From contig CAYPDM010000023.1 of NCBI GenBank assembly GCA_964409485.1, positions 1-22,609 of the forward strand: a stretch of DNA of 22,609 nt, in the 5' to 3' direction. Below are positions 1 to 6,570 of the stretch, in pieces. Each line of letters opens with the position of its first letter. Position 1 is the first letter of the stretch. The position numbers and the translations under genes were made by a program. Below the pieces are notes generated by a model. The model saw only the letters and a program-made list of their open reading frames with translations. It searched no databases and was not told the origin of the DNA. The DNA comes from JAFGPF01 sp964409485 (lineage in GTDB: Bacteria; Chloroflexota; Dehalococcoidia; Dehalococcoidales; RBG-16-60-22).

Positions 1-938
1 AGCTCGGCGATTTATACCTCATCGAGGCGGAGCGCGGCTGCCAGCGCGGCTGCCGTTTCTGCCTGGTAAATACCGCTTTCTCCCCCATGCGCTTTCGCTC
101 CGTGGACAATCTCCTCAAACAGGCAAAGGACGGCTTGAGCCGCCGCCGGCGTATCGGCCTGGTGGGCCCGGCCGTTACCGACCATCCCCGGATAAACGAA
201 CTGCTGGCCGGACTTAACGAGCTAAGGGCTGAAATTTCAATAAGTTCTCTAAGGATAGGCTCTATTACCACGGATATCCTCGACCCGCTGGACAAAGGCA
301 AGACACAGTCCATCGCCATCGCCCCCGAGGCCGGCTCGCAGCGACTCCGCGACGTGATAAACAAGGGTGTTTCCGAAGACGAAATTCTGAAAGTAGCCGA
401 CGAAATTGCCGGCCACCGCTTTACCCATCTCAAGCTCTATTTCATCGTCGGCCTGCCGACCGAGACCGACGAGGACATCGAAGATATTGTAAGACTGTCT
501 CTGGCTATCAAAGACAGGCTGGACCGTAAACATGGTGGTATCCGCCTCACCCTCAATGCGGCCCCCTTCGTGCCCAAGGCGGGTACGCCTTTCCAGTGGC
601 TCCCCATGGCACCGCTGGACACGCTGACGGACCGCCTGGCGATATTAAGCAGCACCCTCCCCCTGAAAGGCGTCAAGCTCAACGAGGAAAGCCCCGCCTG
701 GAGCCATGTCCAGGGAGTCCTGGCACGCGGCGATGAGAAATTGGCCGAAGTCCTGGCGAACATGGAAGAAGTGTCCCTGGCCGGCTGGCGCAGCGCCGTT
801 GAGGCCTGCAACCTGGATATTGACTATTACGTCAATCAGAGATGGGACACGGAACAGAAACTGCCGTGGTCTGTGATAGATTCCGGCATGAAAACTGACA
901 GATTATGCGAGGAATTGGAGAAAGCATTAGGTGAGTGA
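1..938 (+). CDS. Radical SAM protein, 3' part (5' end outside window)
   Basis: Open from the left edge in frame 3 (about 311 residues visible). The first Met (position 87) is internal: upstream, still in frame, codons at 39, 51 and 60 give Cys in a CxxxCxxC pattern (CQRGCRFC), the ligand set for the 4Fe-4S cluster of radical SAM enzymes. Further on come a PEAGSQRLRDVINKG segment and a LKLYFIVGLPTETDEDI segment, both typical of B12-binding-type radical SAM proteins, where they belong to the SAM barrel. A cobalamin-binding domain would be expected upstream, outside the window; that is inference. The substrate cannot be told. The C-terminal 100 residues carry no motif I recognise. It ends at TGA, followed by an abrupt drop in GC content. 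No terminator hairpin is obvious after it. Confidence 0.9.
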   Translation, partial: LGDLYLIEAERGCQRGCRFCLVNTAFSPMRFRSVDNLLKQAKDGLSRRRRIGLVGPAVTDHPRINELLAGLNELRAEISISSLRIGSITTDILDPLDKGKTQSIAIAPEAGSQRLRDVINKGVSEDEILKVADEIAGHRFTHLKLYFIVGLPTETDEDIEDIVRLSLAIKDRLDRKHGGIRLTLNAAPFVPKAGTPFQWLPMAPLDTLTDRLAILSSTLPLKGVKLNEESPAWSHVQGVLARGDEKLAEVLANMEEVSLAGWRSAVEACNLDIDYYVNQRWDTEQKLPWSVIDSGMKTDRLCEELEKALGE

Positions 939-990
939 AATAAATACATGTAAACGACTTAAAAATGTTATTATAATCAATTAAAAGGTA

Positions 991-1018
991 TTGACATTGT
1001 GTGACATTGTGTTACAAT
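991..1018 (+). promoter_or_regulatory. Toxin-antitoxin promoter with tandem operator repeat
   Basis: TTGACA (991-996), a 16-nt spacer and TACAAT (1013-1018) make a near-consensus sigma-70 promoter. The 10-mer TGACATTGTG occurs twice head-to-tail, at 992-1001 and 1002-1011, filling the -35 and spacer. Tandem sites inside the promoter fit autorepression by the ribbon-helix-helix antitoxin encoded downstream (inference). The predicted transcription start (about 1025) is only a few bases from the toxin ATG at 1032, so the leader is nearly absent. Confidence 0.75.
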
Positions 1019-1031
1019 ATAGTTGTAAAGA

Positions 1032-1310
1032 ATGAAAATAAGTGGACTAGAGTGGGATGATATCAATCTTGAACACATCATTGGTAAACACAATATCAGC
1101 CCTCAAGAAATCATGGATATATGCTTTGGTCCACATTACGCATGTACTGTAAAATACAAGAGGAAAGCAGTTTATGGGCAAGCTACAAGTGGTAGATATT
1201 TAATGGTTGTATTGAAACGATTATACGACAATGTTTTCAGGCCAATAACAGCCCGTGGTATGAAAAAGGAAGAGAAGAGAAAATATCATAGTATTATGGG
1301 ACAGGATTAG
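1032..1310 (+). CDS. BrnT-like type II toxin (RelE-fold ribonuclease family)
   Basis: 92 residues, the usual BrnT size. The family pattern is clear: an N-terminal W-D-D-I-N-x-x-H segment (LEWDDINLEHI), a central KAVYGQATSGRYLMVVLKR strand pair, and the C-terminal FRPITARGMKKEEKRKYH block, which matches the R-x-I-T-A-R-x-M-x-x-x-E-x-x-x-Y signature. Family members cleave mRNA and arrest growth until bound by the antitoxin; activity here is inferred. Toxin first, antitoxin 4 bp later, is the canonical brnTA order. There is no good Shine-Dalgarno sequence and hardly any leader. Base composition is much more AT-rich than in the flanking genes, which suggests recent transfer. Confidence 0.83.
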   Translation: MKISGLEWDDINLEHIIGKHNISPQEIMDICFGPHYACTVKYKRKAVYGQATSGRYLMVVLKRLYDNVFRPITARGMKKEEKRKYHSIMGQD

Positions 1311-1314
1311 TAAA

Positions 1315-1797
1315 ATGACACGTAAAAATACACAATATCTGATACCTAAATTTAATAATCTAGCGGAAGAAGATAAGTTCTGGCAATCTCATAGTCCACT
1401 AATAGAAGACTATGAGGGAAAAGTCCAGAAGAAGAAACAAAATAGAGCCTCATTCCTGTCTATAAGATTGACAGGAGAAGAGTTAGCTCAACTAAGACAA
1501 CGCTCTCTTCATTATGGTTTAGGACCGTCTACTTATGCTCGACAAATTCTCATCCAGGCATTGGAATCAGAAACGGGCTATACACCGCCTGATTTATTAT
1601 TCCGAATGTATAGCTTGTGTAATGTTCCTGATGAACGGAAAGAGGAGTATTACAAGCAACTGCAACAATTATTAAATGGTTATCGTAAAATACAGGACGA
1701 ATTTGCTAAAACATTGATGGAATTATATGATCCAAATCTGATAAATCAGACGGATAAACCAGAAATACTACATATAAAAGAGTCAAAGCACACGTAA
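1315..1797 (+). CDS. BrnA-like/CopG-type antitoxin with long C-terminal extension
   Basis: 160 residues. The N-terminal segment FNNLAEEDKFWQSHSPLIEDYE is the acidic, W-containing element seen in BrnA/CopG-type antitoxins that cover the toxin. A ribbon-helix-helix DNA-binding domain follows at about residues 46-80 (FLSIRLTGEELAQLRQRS, then a YARQILIQALES helix). About 75 further residues, charged and mostly helical, are not part of an ordinary short BrnA. The ATG lies 4 bp after the toxin stop with AGGA in the toxin 3' end, so translation is probably coupled. It should neutralise the toxin and, as a dimer, bind the tandem repeat in the promoter. The neutralising role is inferred from position and the two visible motifs. 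Confidence 0.75.
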   Translation: MTRKNTQYLIPKFNNLAEEDKFWQSHSPLIEDYEGKVQKKKQNRASFLSIRLTGEELAQLRQRSLHYGLGPSTYARQILIQALESETGYTPPDLLFRMYSLCNVPDERKEEYYKQLQQLLNGYRKIQDEFAKTLMELYDPNLINQTDKPEILHIKESKHT

Positions 1798-1849
1798 AAT
1801 AATGCTAAGACCACTGGTATTCATAAACTGAGAGAACCCCACCCTGCCC

Positions 1850-2308
1850 CTACTGCCCCAGCAGCTCCGTCACCACCTCGTTGATTTCTTTCCCGTCCGC
1901 CTTGCCCTTGAGTTTGGGCATCAGTTCCTTCATCACGTTGCCCTTATCGCCGGGGCCCTGCGCCCCCACCGCCCCTATCGCCTCCCGCGCCGCCGCCGTT
2001 ATATCCTCGCGGGACATCTGCTCGGGCAAATAGCTCTGAAGGATGGCCATTTCCGCCGTTTCTTTATCCACCAGGTCCTGCCGGTTACCCTGCTTGAAGG
2101 CGTCGATGCTCTCCTGGTGCTTCTTCACTTCCTTGGCGATGATTCCCAGAATATCGGCATTTTCCAGGGTGGATTGTTTGGCTTTTTCGGCGTTGTTAAC
2201 CGAAGCCATCAGCATGCGGAGAGTGTCCTTTTTGACTACATCCCCGCTCTTCATCGCCCCTTTGATAGCGTCGGTTATGCTGCGTTTGAGGTCTGCTTCC
2301 TGCTCCAT
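1850..2308 (-). CDS. yqeY: GatB/YqeY domain protein
   Basis: 152 residues, full length for the family. The N-terminal helical part (LKRSITDAIKGAMKSGDVVKKDTLRMLMASVNNAEKAK), the central KKHQESIDAF and QSYLPEQMS elements and the C-terminal KGNVMKELMPKLKGKADGKEINEVV block are characteristic. YqeY resembles the tail domain of the GatB subunit of the tRNA amidotransferase and probably interacts with tRNA; its exact role is not established. It lies 50 bp downstream of rpsU on the same strand, the classic rpsU-yqeY arrangement. The start is ATG at 2308. It converges on the toxin-antitoxin operon with a gap of about 50 bp. Confidence 0.92.
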   Translation of the reverse strand: MEQEADLKRSITDAIKGAMKSGDVVKKDTLRMLMASVNNAEKAKQSTLENADILGIIAKEVKKHQESIDAFKQGNRQDLVDKETAEMAILQSYLPEQMSREDITAAAREAIGAVGAQGPGDKGNVMKELMPKLKGKADGKEINEVVTELLGQ

Positions 2309-2358
2309 GATAACCTGTTTTCCCGTTCTAAGTCGGCTTTATCTAAAATGTGCGCTTG

Positions 2359-2556
2359 TTAACGCCGAACCATTCTGGCGCTCTTGGCGGCTCCGCGTTT
2401 CTTGGCCGCCTTCTTACGCTTGCGCTTGATGCTCGGTTTCTCATAGTGTTCCCGGCGCCGCAGTTCCGCCAAAATACCGTCCTGCTGCACCTTTCGGTTG
2501 AACCGTTTGAGCAAACTATCAAAGCTCTCTTCGTCTCCAGCTGTAACTTCAGCCAA
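2359..2556 (-). CDS. rpsU: 30S ribosomal protein S21 (TTG start)
   Basis: 65 residues, normal S21 size. It has the diagnostic DSLLKRFNRKVQQDGILAELRRREHYEKPSIKRKRKKAAKK sequence, split here only by description: a short N-terminal strand, the LAELRRREHYEKPS core, and a long basic C-terminal helix that contacts 16S rRNA in the small subunit platform. The start codon is TTG: no ATG or GTG is available in frame because a TGA lies three codons upstream, and the sequence after it (AEV) matches family N-termini. GGAAGGG (2569-2575 on the complementary strand) is a Shine-Dalgarno at a rather long 12-nt spacing. Heads the rpsU-yqeY unit. Confidence 0.93.
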   Translation of the reverse strand: MAEVTAGDEESFDSLLKRFNRKVQQDGILAELRRREHYEKPSIKRKRKKAAKKRGAAKSARMVRR

Positions 2557-2592
2557 TGAGCATCACATCCCTTCCAAATTATATATCCCAAT

Positions 2593-2623
2593 ATTATAGG
2601 GGGCGCCGTTCGCTCTGGCTCAA
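2593..2623 (-). promoter_or_regulatory. Likely rpsU-yqeY promoter
   Basis: On the minus strand, a perfect TATAAT (complement of 2593-2598) lies about 37 bp before the rpsU start. A TTGAGC (complement of 2618-2623) sits 19 nt further upstream; the spacer is longer than the ideal 17, so only the -10 is convincing. Confidence 0.5.
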
Positions 2624-2736
2624 CCCCCAAAATTAATCAAGGCCCGTGTGCCTGATAAAAGAAATTAAACACACCATAATATTGTAAATGTCCAGAAGCG
2701 TCCTGTCAAGATAGACAGCCTGCGTATTGATAAGCA

Positions 2737-4131
2737 TTACCCCTGCTCTATTCTCCTCATTATCTCGACGGCGGCCACCAGCCCGGATGCGGATGCCTGC
2801 ACCAGCCCCCGGCTGACCCCCGTGCCGTCGCCGACGGCGAACATGTTGCGGATTTCCGTCTCCAGGCAGGCATTGAGCTGCGGTCGAACAGAATAGAACT
2901 TTACCTCTATCCCGTATAGCAGGGTATCCGGTGAAGCTATACCCGGCGCCAGCTTGTCCATGGCCATCAGCATCTCTATCAGACCGGTAAGGTGGCGGAA
3001 GGGAAGCGCGAAACTCAAATCGCCCGGCGCGGCGCTTTTTAAGCTGGGGCTGACCTTGCCTTTTTCAATACGCGCGGGAGTGGAGCGCCGACCCTCCAGC
3101 AGGTCGCCGAAGCGCTGTACCAGCACCCCCCCTCCCAGGAGATTCGCCAGCCTCGCCAGGTACTTGCCGTAGGCAATCGGCTCGTGAAACGGTTCGGTAA
3201 AATCGGTGCTCACCAGCAGGGCGAAATTGGTATTCTTACTCTTCCGGCTGGCATAACTGTGCCCGTTGACCGTCACTACAGGGTCGGTGCCGCCGGTTGA
3301 CTCCATGATAACCTCGCCGGCGGGGCACATGCAGAAGGTCCGGATACGGTCGTTAAAGCTCTGCGACATATATTCCAGCTTTATCTCATAAAGCGCGTCC
3401 GTCATTTTTTTCATCACCGTGGCCGGCACTTCCACCCTCACACCGACATCTATGGGATTACGATGCATGGTCAGCTTTAGTCTTTCGGCTTCGTGTGATA
3501 ACCAGTCGGCCCCTTCCCTTCCCGGCGCCAGTACCAGGTACCTGCAATAATACTTTTCGCCTTCCCCGGTTTCCACTCCTTTAACGGCGCCGTCTTTCAC
3601 CAGCACCCTGGATACCATCGTATTCAGCTTGAACTCCAGGCGCGGCGCCAGGTAGTCCCGCATGTTCTTGAGCACATTAAAGCCATTTTCTGTCCCCATG
3701 TGGCGCACCGGGGTGGGTATCAAACGCATTCCGGCCTCGCCGGCCTTTCGGCCTATTTCCTCGATGGCGCCGTCTTCGCCGTAAACCTTCTCCGAAGCCC
3801 CGAACTTGAGGTACAGCTCGTCCACGTACTTAATCAGGCCGGCCGTGTGTTCGTTATCCAGGTACTCCCCGAGATGCCCGCCGACCTCCGAAGACAGCAC
3901 CAGTTTGCCGTCGCTAAACGCGCCCGCACCGCCCAGTCCGCAGACCAGATTGCACGGCTGACACTCCACGCAGGTACCCCCCGTGTCCCGCACCGGACAC
4001 CGCCGCTGGCTGATATCCTTGCCTTTCTCAATAAGGAGAATATTCAGTCCTTCAGCCTGGGCAAGCTCCAGCGCCGCGAAGATACCGGCCGGGCCCCCGC
4101 CAATGATGATGACATCATAATGGTTTTTCAT
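2737..4131 (-). CDS. FAD-dependent dehydrogenase (COG2509-like)
   Basis: About 464 residues from the chosen start. It opens with a Rossmann dinucleotide motif (YDVIIIGGGPAGIFAALELA) and a second-strand LLIEKGKDI, where the acidic residue would hold the FAD ribose. Then comes a Cys-rich stretch (RRCPVRDTGGTCVECQPCNLVCG) leading into GGAGAFSDGKL. The C-terminal NMFAVGDGTGVSRGLVQASASGLVAA is the second FAD contact. This architecture matches uncharacterised NAD(P)/FAD-dependent oxidoreductases annotated as FAD-dependent dehydrogenases. The substrate is unknown; the five closely spaced Cys may bind a metal or be redox active (inference). The frame is open to an ATG at 4158, but the family usually begins directly before the Rossmann strand, so ATG 4131 is preferred. 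A TATAAT on the complement of 4222-4227 is a possible -10. Confidence 0.85.
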   Translation of the reverse strand: MKNHYDVIIIGGGPAGIFAALELAQAEGLNILLIEKGKDISQRRCPVRDTGGTCVECQPCNLVCGLGGAGAFSDGKLVLSSEVGGHLGEYLDNEHTAGLIKYVDELYLKFGASEKVYGEDGAIEEIGRKAGEAGMRLIPTPVRHMGTENGFNVLKNMRDYLAPRLEFKLNTMVSRVLVKDGAVKGVETGEGEKYYCRYLVLAPGREGADWLSHEAERLKLTMHRNPIDVGVRVEVPATVMKKMTDALYEIKLEYMSQSFNDRIRTFCMCPAGEVIMESTGGTDPVVTVNGHSYASRKSKNTNFALLVSTDFTEPFHEPIAYGKYLARLANLLGGGVLVQRFGDLLEGRRSTPARIEKGKVSPSLKSAAPGDLSFALPFRHLTGLIEMLMAMDKLAPGIASPDTLLYGIEVKFYSVRPQLNACLETEIRNMFAVGDGTGVSRGLVQASASGLVAAVEIMRRIEQG

Positions 4132-4341
4132 TTCGCCGTATTTTTCCCCCGGACACATTAAAAAGCCGAGACGGACTATCCGATAAGAAACGCCTCTCAG
4201 CTTTCATTTAATTCTGTTTATATTATACCTTTACAGCCGTCATAATTATATCTTTGGTACGGCAGACCGTCAAGAAGCTATAATTCACTTACCAAATAGC
4301 CAAAATATGGACAGAATGCCCAGAATGAGTATATTAAAGGG

Positions 4342-4370
4342 TTGACATTTGCCAATTGGCAAATTATAAT
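4342..4370 (+). promoter_or_regulatory. Consensus promoter with palindromic operator in the spacer
   Basis: A perfect TTGACA (4342-4347), 17-nt spacer and perfect TATAAT (4365-4370). The 18-bp perfect palindrome ATTTGCCAATTGGCAAAT (4347-4364) occupies exactly the space between the two hexamers, so a bound dimer would exclude RNA polymerase. The obvious ligand is the XRE regulator encoded right behind it (inference). The expected transcription start (about 4377) is 2-4 nt before the ATG at 4380, so the mRNA should be leaderless. Confidence 0.85.
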
Positions 4371-4379
4371 TAATATGCT

Positions 4380-4766
4380 ATGGATTACGCAAATAATGAT
4401 TTAGGTAGAATAATCAAGCAGCAGAGGATAACAGTACCGTTAACTCTGCAGGAACTTGCCTCTGAATCCGGCGTTTCTTCATCTCACCTGGGACGCATAG
4501 AAAGGGGCGAGCGCTTTCCATCGGCACGGATTTTACGCAAAATCGCCAGGCCGCTTGGCTTTGACGAGGATGAGTTGTTTACCCTGGCCGGCTTCCTCTC
4601 CCCCCAAACGCCCGGCGTAGCCGAGGAAAGCAGTACCCGCTACAGCGGCCGCCAGCTAGACCCCTACGTCGCCAGGATGCTGGCAGAAGAGCCGCCTGAA
4701 GTACAGCGCTCCGTCATCGGCATCTTGAGCCTCCTGAAAAGCATTGCCAGGGGCATGGTAAAATAG
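4380..4766 (+). CDS. XRE-family HTH transcriptional regulator
   Basis: 128 residues. A Cro/C1-type helix-turn-helix spans about residues 7-65: LGRIIKQQRITVPLTLQELASESGVS, then the recognition helix SSSHLGRIERGERFPSARILRKIARPLG, ending in DEDELFTLAGF. The remaining half (RYSGRQLDPYVARMLAEEPPEVQRSVIGILSLLKSI) is helical and may mediate dimerisation. No peptidase or ligand domain is seen. The ATG is placed by the promoter just upstream; there is no Shine-Dalgarno, in agreement with a leaderless message. It probably represses itself through the 18-bp palindrome. It lies directly ahead of the two-component genes and may control them, but a 146-bp gap to the kinase ATG leaves that open. Confidence 0.88.
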   Translation: MDYANNDLGRIIKQQRITVPLTLQELASESGVSSSHLGRIERGERFPSARILRKIARPLGFDEDELFTLAGFLSPQTPGVAEESSTRYSGRQLDPYVARMLAEEPPEVQRSVIGILSLLKSIARGMVK

Positions 4767-4912
4767 AACCGGCCCGGTTACGGTACCATCTCCTTAAGAG
4801 GTAAGGGGGTATCTTTCTCCGCGGCGGGCGGCACTTGATACGCAGCAGAAAACGTGCTACATTAAATTTAAATCAACCGCGTTCAGGTAAAGGTGCAGGA
4901 AGAATAGCCCCT

Positions 4913-5626
4913 ATGGAAACCAAAGAAGAGGAATGGCTAAGATTCATAGATACCCTAAGCCATGAACTTAAAACTCCCCTGACCTCGATCATCGCCGCCG
5001 GCGGCCTGCTGGCCGAGGAACTCGAAACCACCGCCGATGAATCTTCCCAGAAGCTGATTCAGACTATTATCCGCAACGCCAATACCCTGGAAACGCGACT
5101 CGCCGAACTACTGGATATCGTCAAGACGGGCAGCGGCAAGCTGATGCTCGAGCTTGAGCCGGTTGACATGAAGTCGCTCGTTCTCGGCACGTGCCTGCAA
5201 ATGAGCCCCCTGCTCCGCGGCAAGCAGCAAACGCTGAACACAGACCTGCCGGAATTTATCCCCATCATACACGGAGACGGACAGAGGCTGGAGCAGGTAT
5301 TGCTCAATCTCCTGACTAACGCCGCCAAGTTCACCCCGGAAGAGGGTACTATCACCGTACGAGTCCGAAAAGAGGACACCGGCCTGGTGGTAGGCGTGCA
5401 TGACGACGGCATCGGCATCGCTAAAGAACAACAGGATAGACTATTTAAACCGTATAGTCGTTTGAGCTCCGACAGGCAGCGCCACCCGGGACTGGGCCTG
5501 GGGCTTGCCCTCTCCAAACAGGTAGTCGAGCTTCACGGCGGCAGAATCTGGGTGGATAGCGAACCCGGCAAAGGCAGCACGTTCTCCTTCTTTATCCCGC
5601 GGCGGGCCGCAAAACAGCCCATATAA
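4913..5626 (+). CDS. Soluble sensor histidine kinase
   Basis: 238 residues from ATG 4913, which has AGGAAG 10 nt upstream; the frame continues open to a TTG at 4835 (263 residues), an alternative start. The HisKA helix carries the phosphoacceptor His17 in SHELKTPLTS. The ATPase domain shows the N box (NLLTNAAKFT), G1 (DDGIGIAKE), F box (LFKPYSR) and G2 (GLGLGLALSK), all intact. Unusually for a sensor kinase there is no sensor, PAS, HAMP or transmembrane region: the H box begins within the first 20 residues. It is therefore cytoplasmic, and either senses through another protein or receives input from a partner. The OmpR-type regulator starts 16 bp downstream and should be its target. Confidence 0.93.
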   Translation: METKEEEWLRFIDTLSHELKTPLTSIIAAGGLLAEELETTADESSQKLIQTIIRNANTLETRLAELLDIVKTGSGKLMLELEPVDMKSLVLGTCLQMSPLLRGKQQTLNTDLPEFIPIIHGDGQRLEQVLLNLLTNAAKFTPEEGTITVRVRKEDTGLVVGVHDDGIGIAKEQQDRLFKPYSRLSSDRQRHPGLGLGLALSKQVVELHGGRIWVDSEPGKGSTFSFFIPRRAAKQPI

Positions 5627-5642
5627 TGCTTAAAGGAGTATA

Positions 5643-6341
5643 ATGAAGGTTCTGGTTATAGAAGATGACCCCGGGATTATAGAAGTCGTCTCTCTCTGCT
5701 TCCAGCTGCGCTGGAGCGGCACCACGGTGATATCCGCCGACAACGGCCAAAAGGGCATCGAACTCGTAGAGAATGAAAGCCCTGATGTAGTTATCCTGGA
5801 TATCGGCCTGCCCGATATGGACGGATACCAGGTATTAAGAGAAATACGCCGCTTCGCCGACGTGCCCATACTCATGCTCACCGTCAGGGGCGAGGATACG
5901 GATGTCGCCAAGGGACTCGAACTCGGCGCCGACGATTATATTACCAAGCCCTTCAGCCATATCGAACTGATAGCCCGGGTACAGGCGGTCCTGCGCCGCG
6001 CCCAGGGACTGGCCATAACCGATGAAGAACGCCCCTTCACCAGCGGCAAGCTATCCGTAGATTTTAACCGCAATGAAGTCCTCATAGACGGCGAGCCGGT
6101 TAAACTCACCTCGACCGAAAGAAAACTGCTTTATTACCTTATACGTAACGAAGGACGCATACTCTCCCACGAAAGCCTCCTTACCAAGGTCTGGGGAGAC
6201 AACTATGTCGATGCCAGGGACCTGCTCCGCGTCCACATCCAGCACCTCCGGCAGAAACTCGAAGATAGCACCGAATCGCCCAATATCATCGTCACCGAGC
6301 ACGGCATCGGCTACAAATTTATCCGCCCCGCCGGCGGTTAA
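5643..6341 (+). CDS. OmpR/PhoB-type response regulator
   Basis: 232 residues, typical for the family. Receiver: acidic pocket E7-D8-D9, phosphoacceptor Asp53 in VVILDIGLPDMDG, Thr80 and Lys102 (DDYITKPF), all canonical. The C-terminal winged helix is complete (FTSGKLSVDFNRNEVLIDGEPVKLT, then a TERKLLYYLIRNEGRILS helix, recognition helix DLLRVHIQHLRQKLE, and the GIGYKF wing). A strong Shine-Dalgarno (AAGGAG, 5 nt before ATG) follows the kinase stop closely, so the two are co-expressed. Family members bind direct repeats of about 11 bp; repeats with just that spacing occur about 130 bp downstream of this gene, before the next one. Confidence 0.95.
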   Translation: MKVLVIEDDPGIIEVVSLCFQLRWSGTTVISADNGQKGIELVENESPDVVILDIGLPDMDGYQVLREIRRFADVPILMLTVRGEDTDVAKGLELGADDYITKPFSHIELIARVQAVLRRAQGLAITDEERPFTSGKLSVDFNRNEVLIDGEPVKLTSTERKLLYYLIRNEGRILSHESLLTKVWGDNYVDARDLLRVHIQHLRQKLEDSTESPNIIVTEHGIGYKFIRPAGG

Positions 6342-6470
6342 AATCCCCTCCTCCCCACCAGCCCCCGTGCCCGCCCCATTCAACCTTATATCACCCCCGT
6401 ATTACCCCGCGTTCCCGCCTCCGGCGTCACTCGTAAAACCCCCTTGTATTCTTTACTAAAAGTTTACGGT

Positions 6471-6526
6471 ATCTTTATAAAATCTTTATGATTCTTAGAC
6501 GCATCTTTATGAACCTGTGTCACAAT
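6471..6526 (+). promoter_or_regulatory. Pho-box-like repeat array and activator-dependent promoter
   Basis: The octamer ATCTTTAT occurs at 6471-6478, 6482-6489 and 6503-6510, start-to-start 11 and 21 bp, that is on one face of the helix; a degenerate copy (ATTCTTAG, 6491-6498) lies in between. The last copy ends 10 nt before a CACAAT (6521-6526) that can serve as a -10, and there is no -35 hexamer. This is the layout of promoters activated by PhoB/OmpR-type regulators, where the boxes replace the -35. The likely activator is the response regulator encoded just upstream (inference). The rest of 6342-6570 is low in structure and pyrimidine-rich. Confidence 0.6.
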
Positions 6527-6570
6527 GGAAATAGTTCAAAAGTACTAGGACTCACCAGAGAAACATAAAA

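Noticed and set aside
4158..4230. CTGAGAGG on the minus strand in the leader of the FAD-dependent dehydrogenase, recalling the TPP riboswitch
   Set aside because: The rest of the thi-box pattern (such as the CCTGATC-type element and closing helix) is missing, so the match is a short coincidence.
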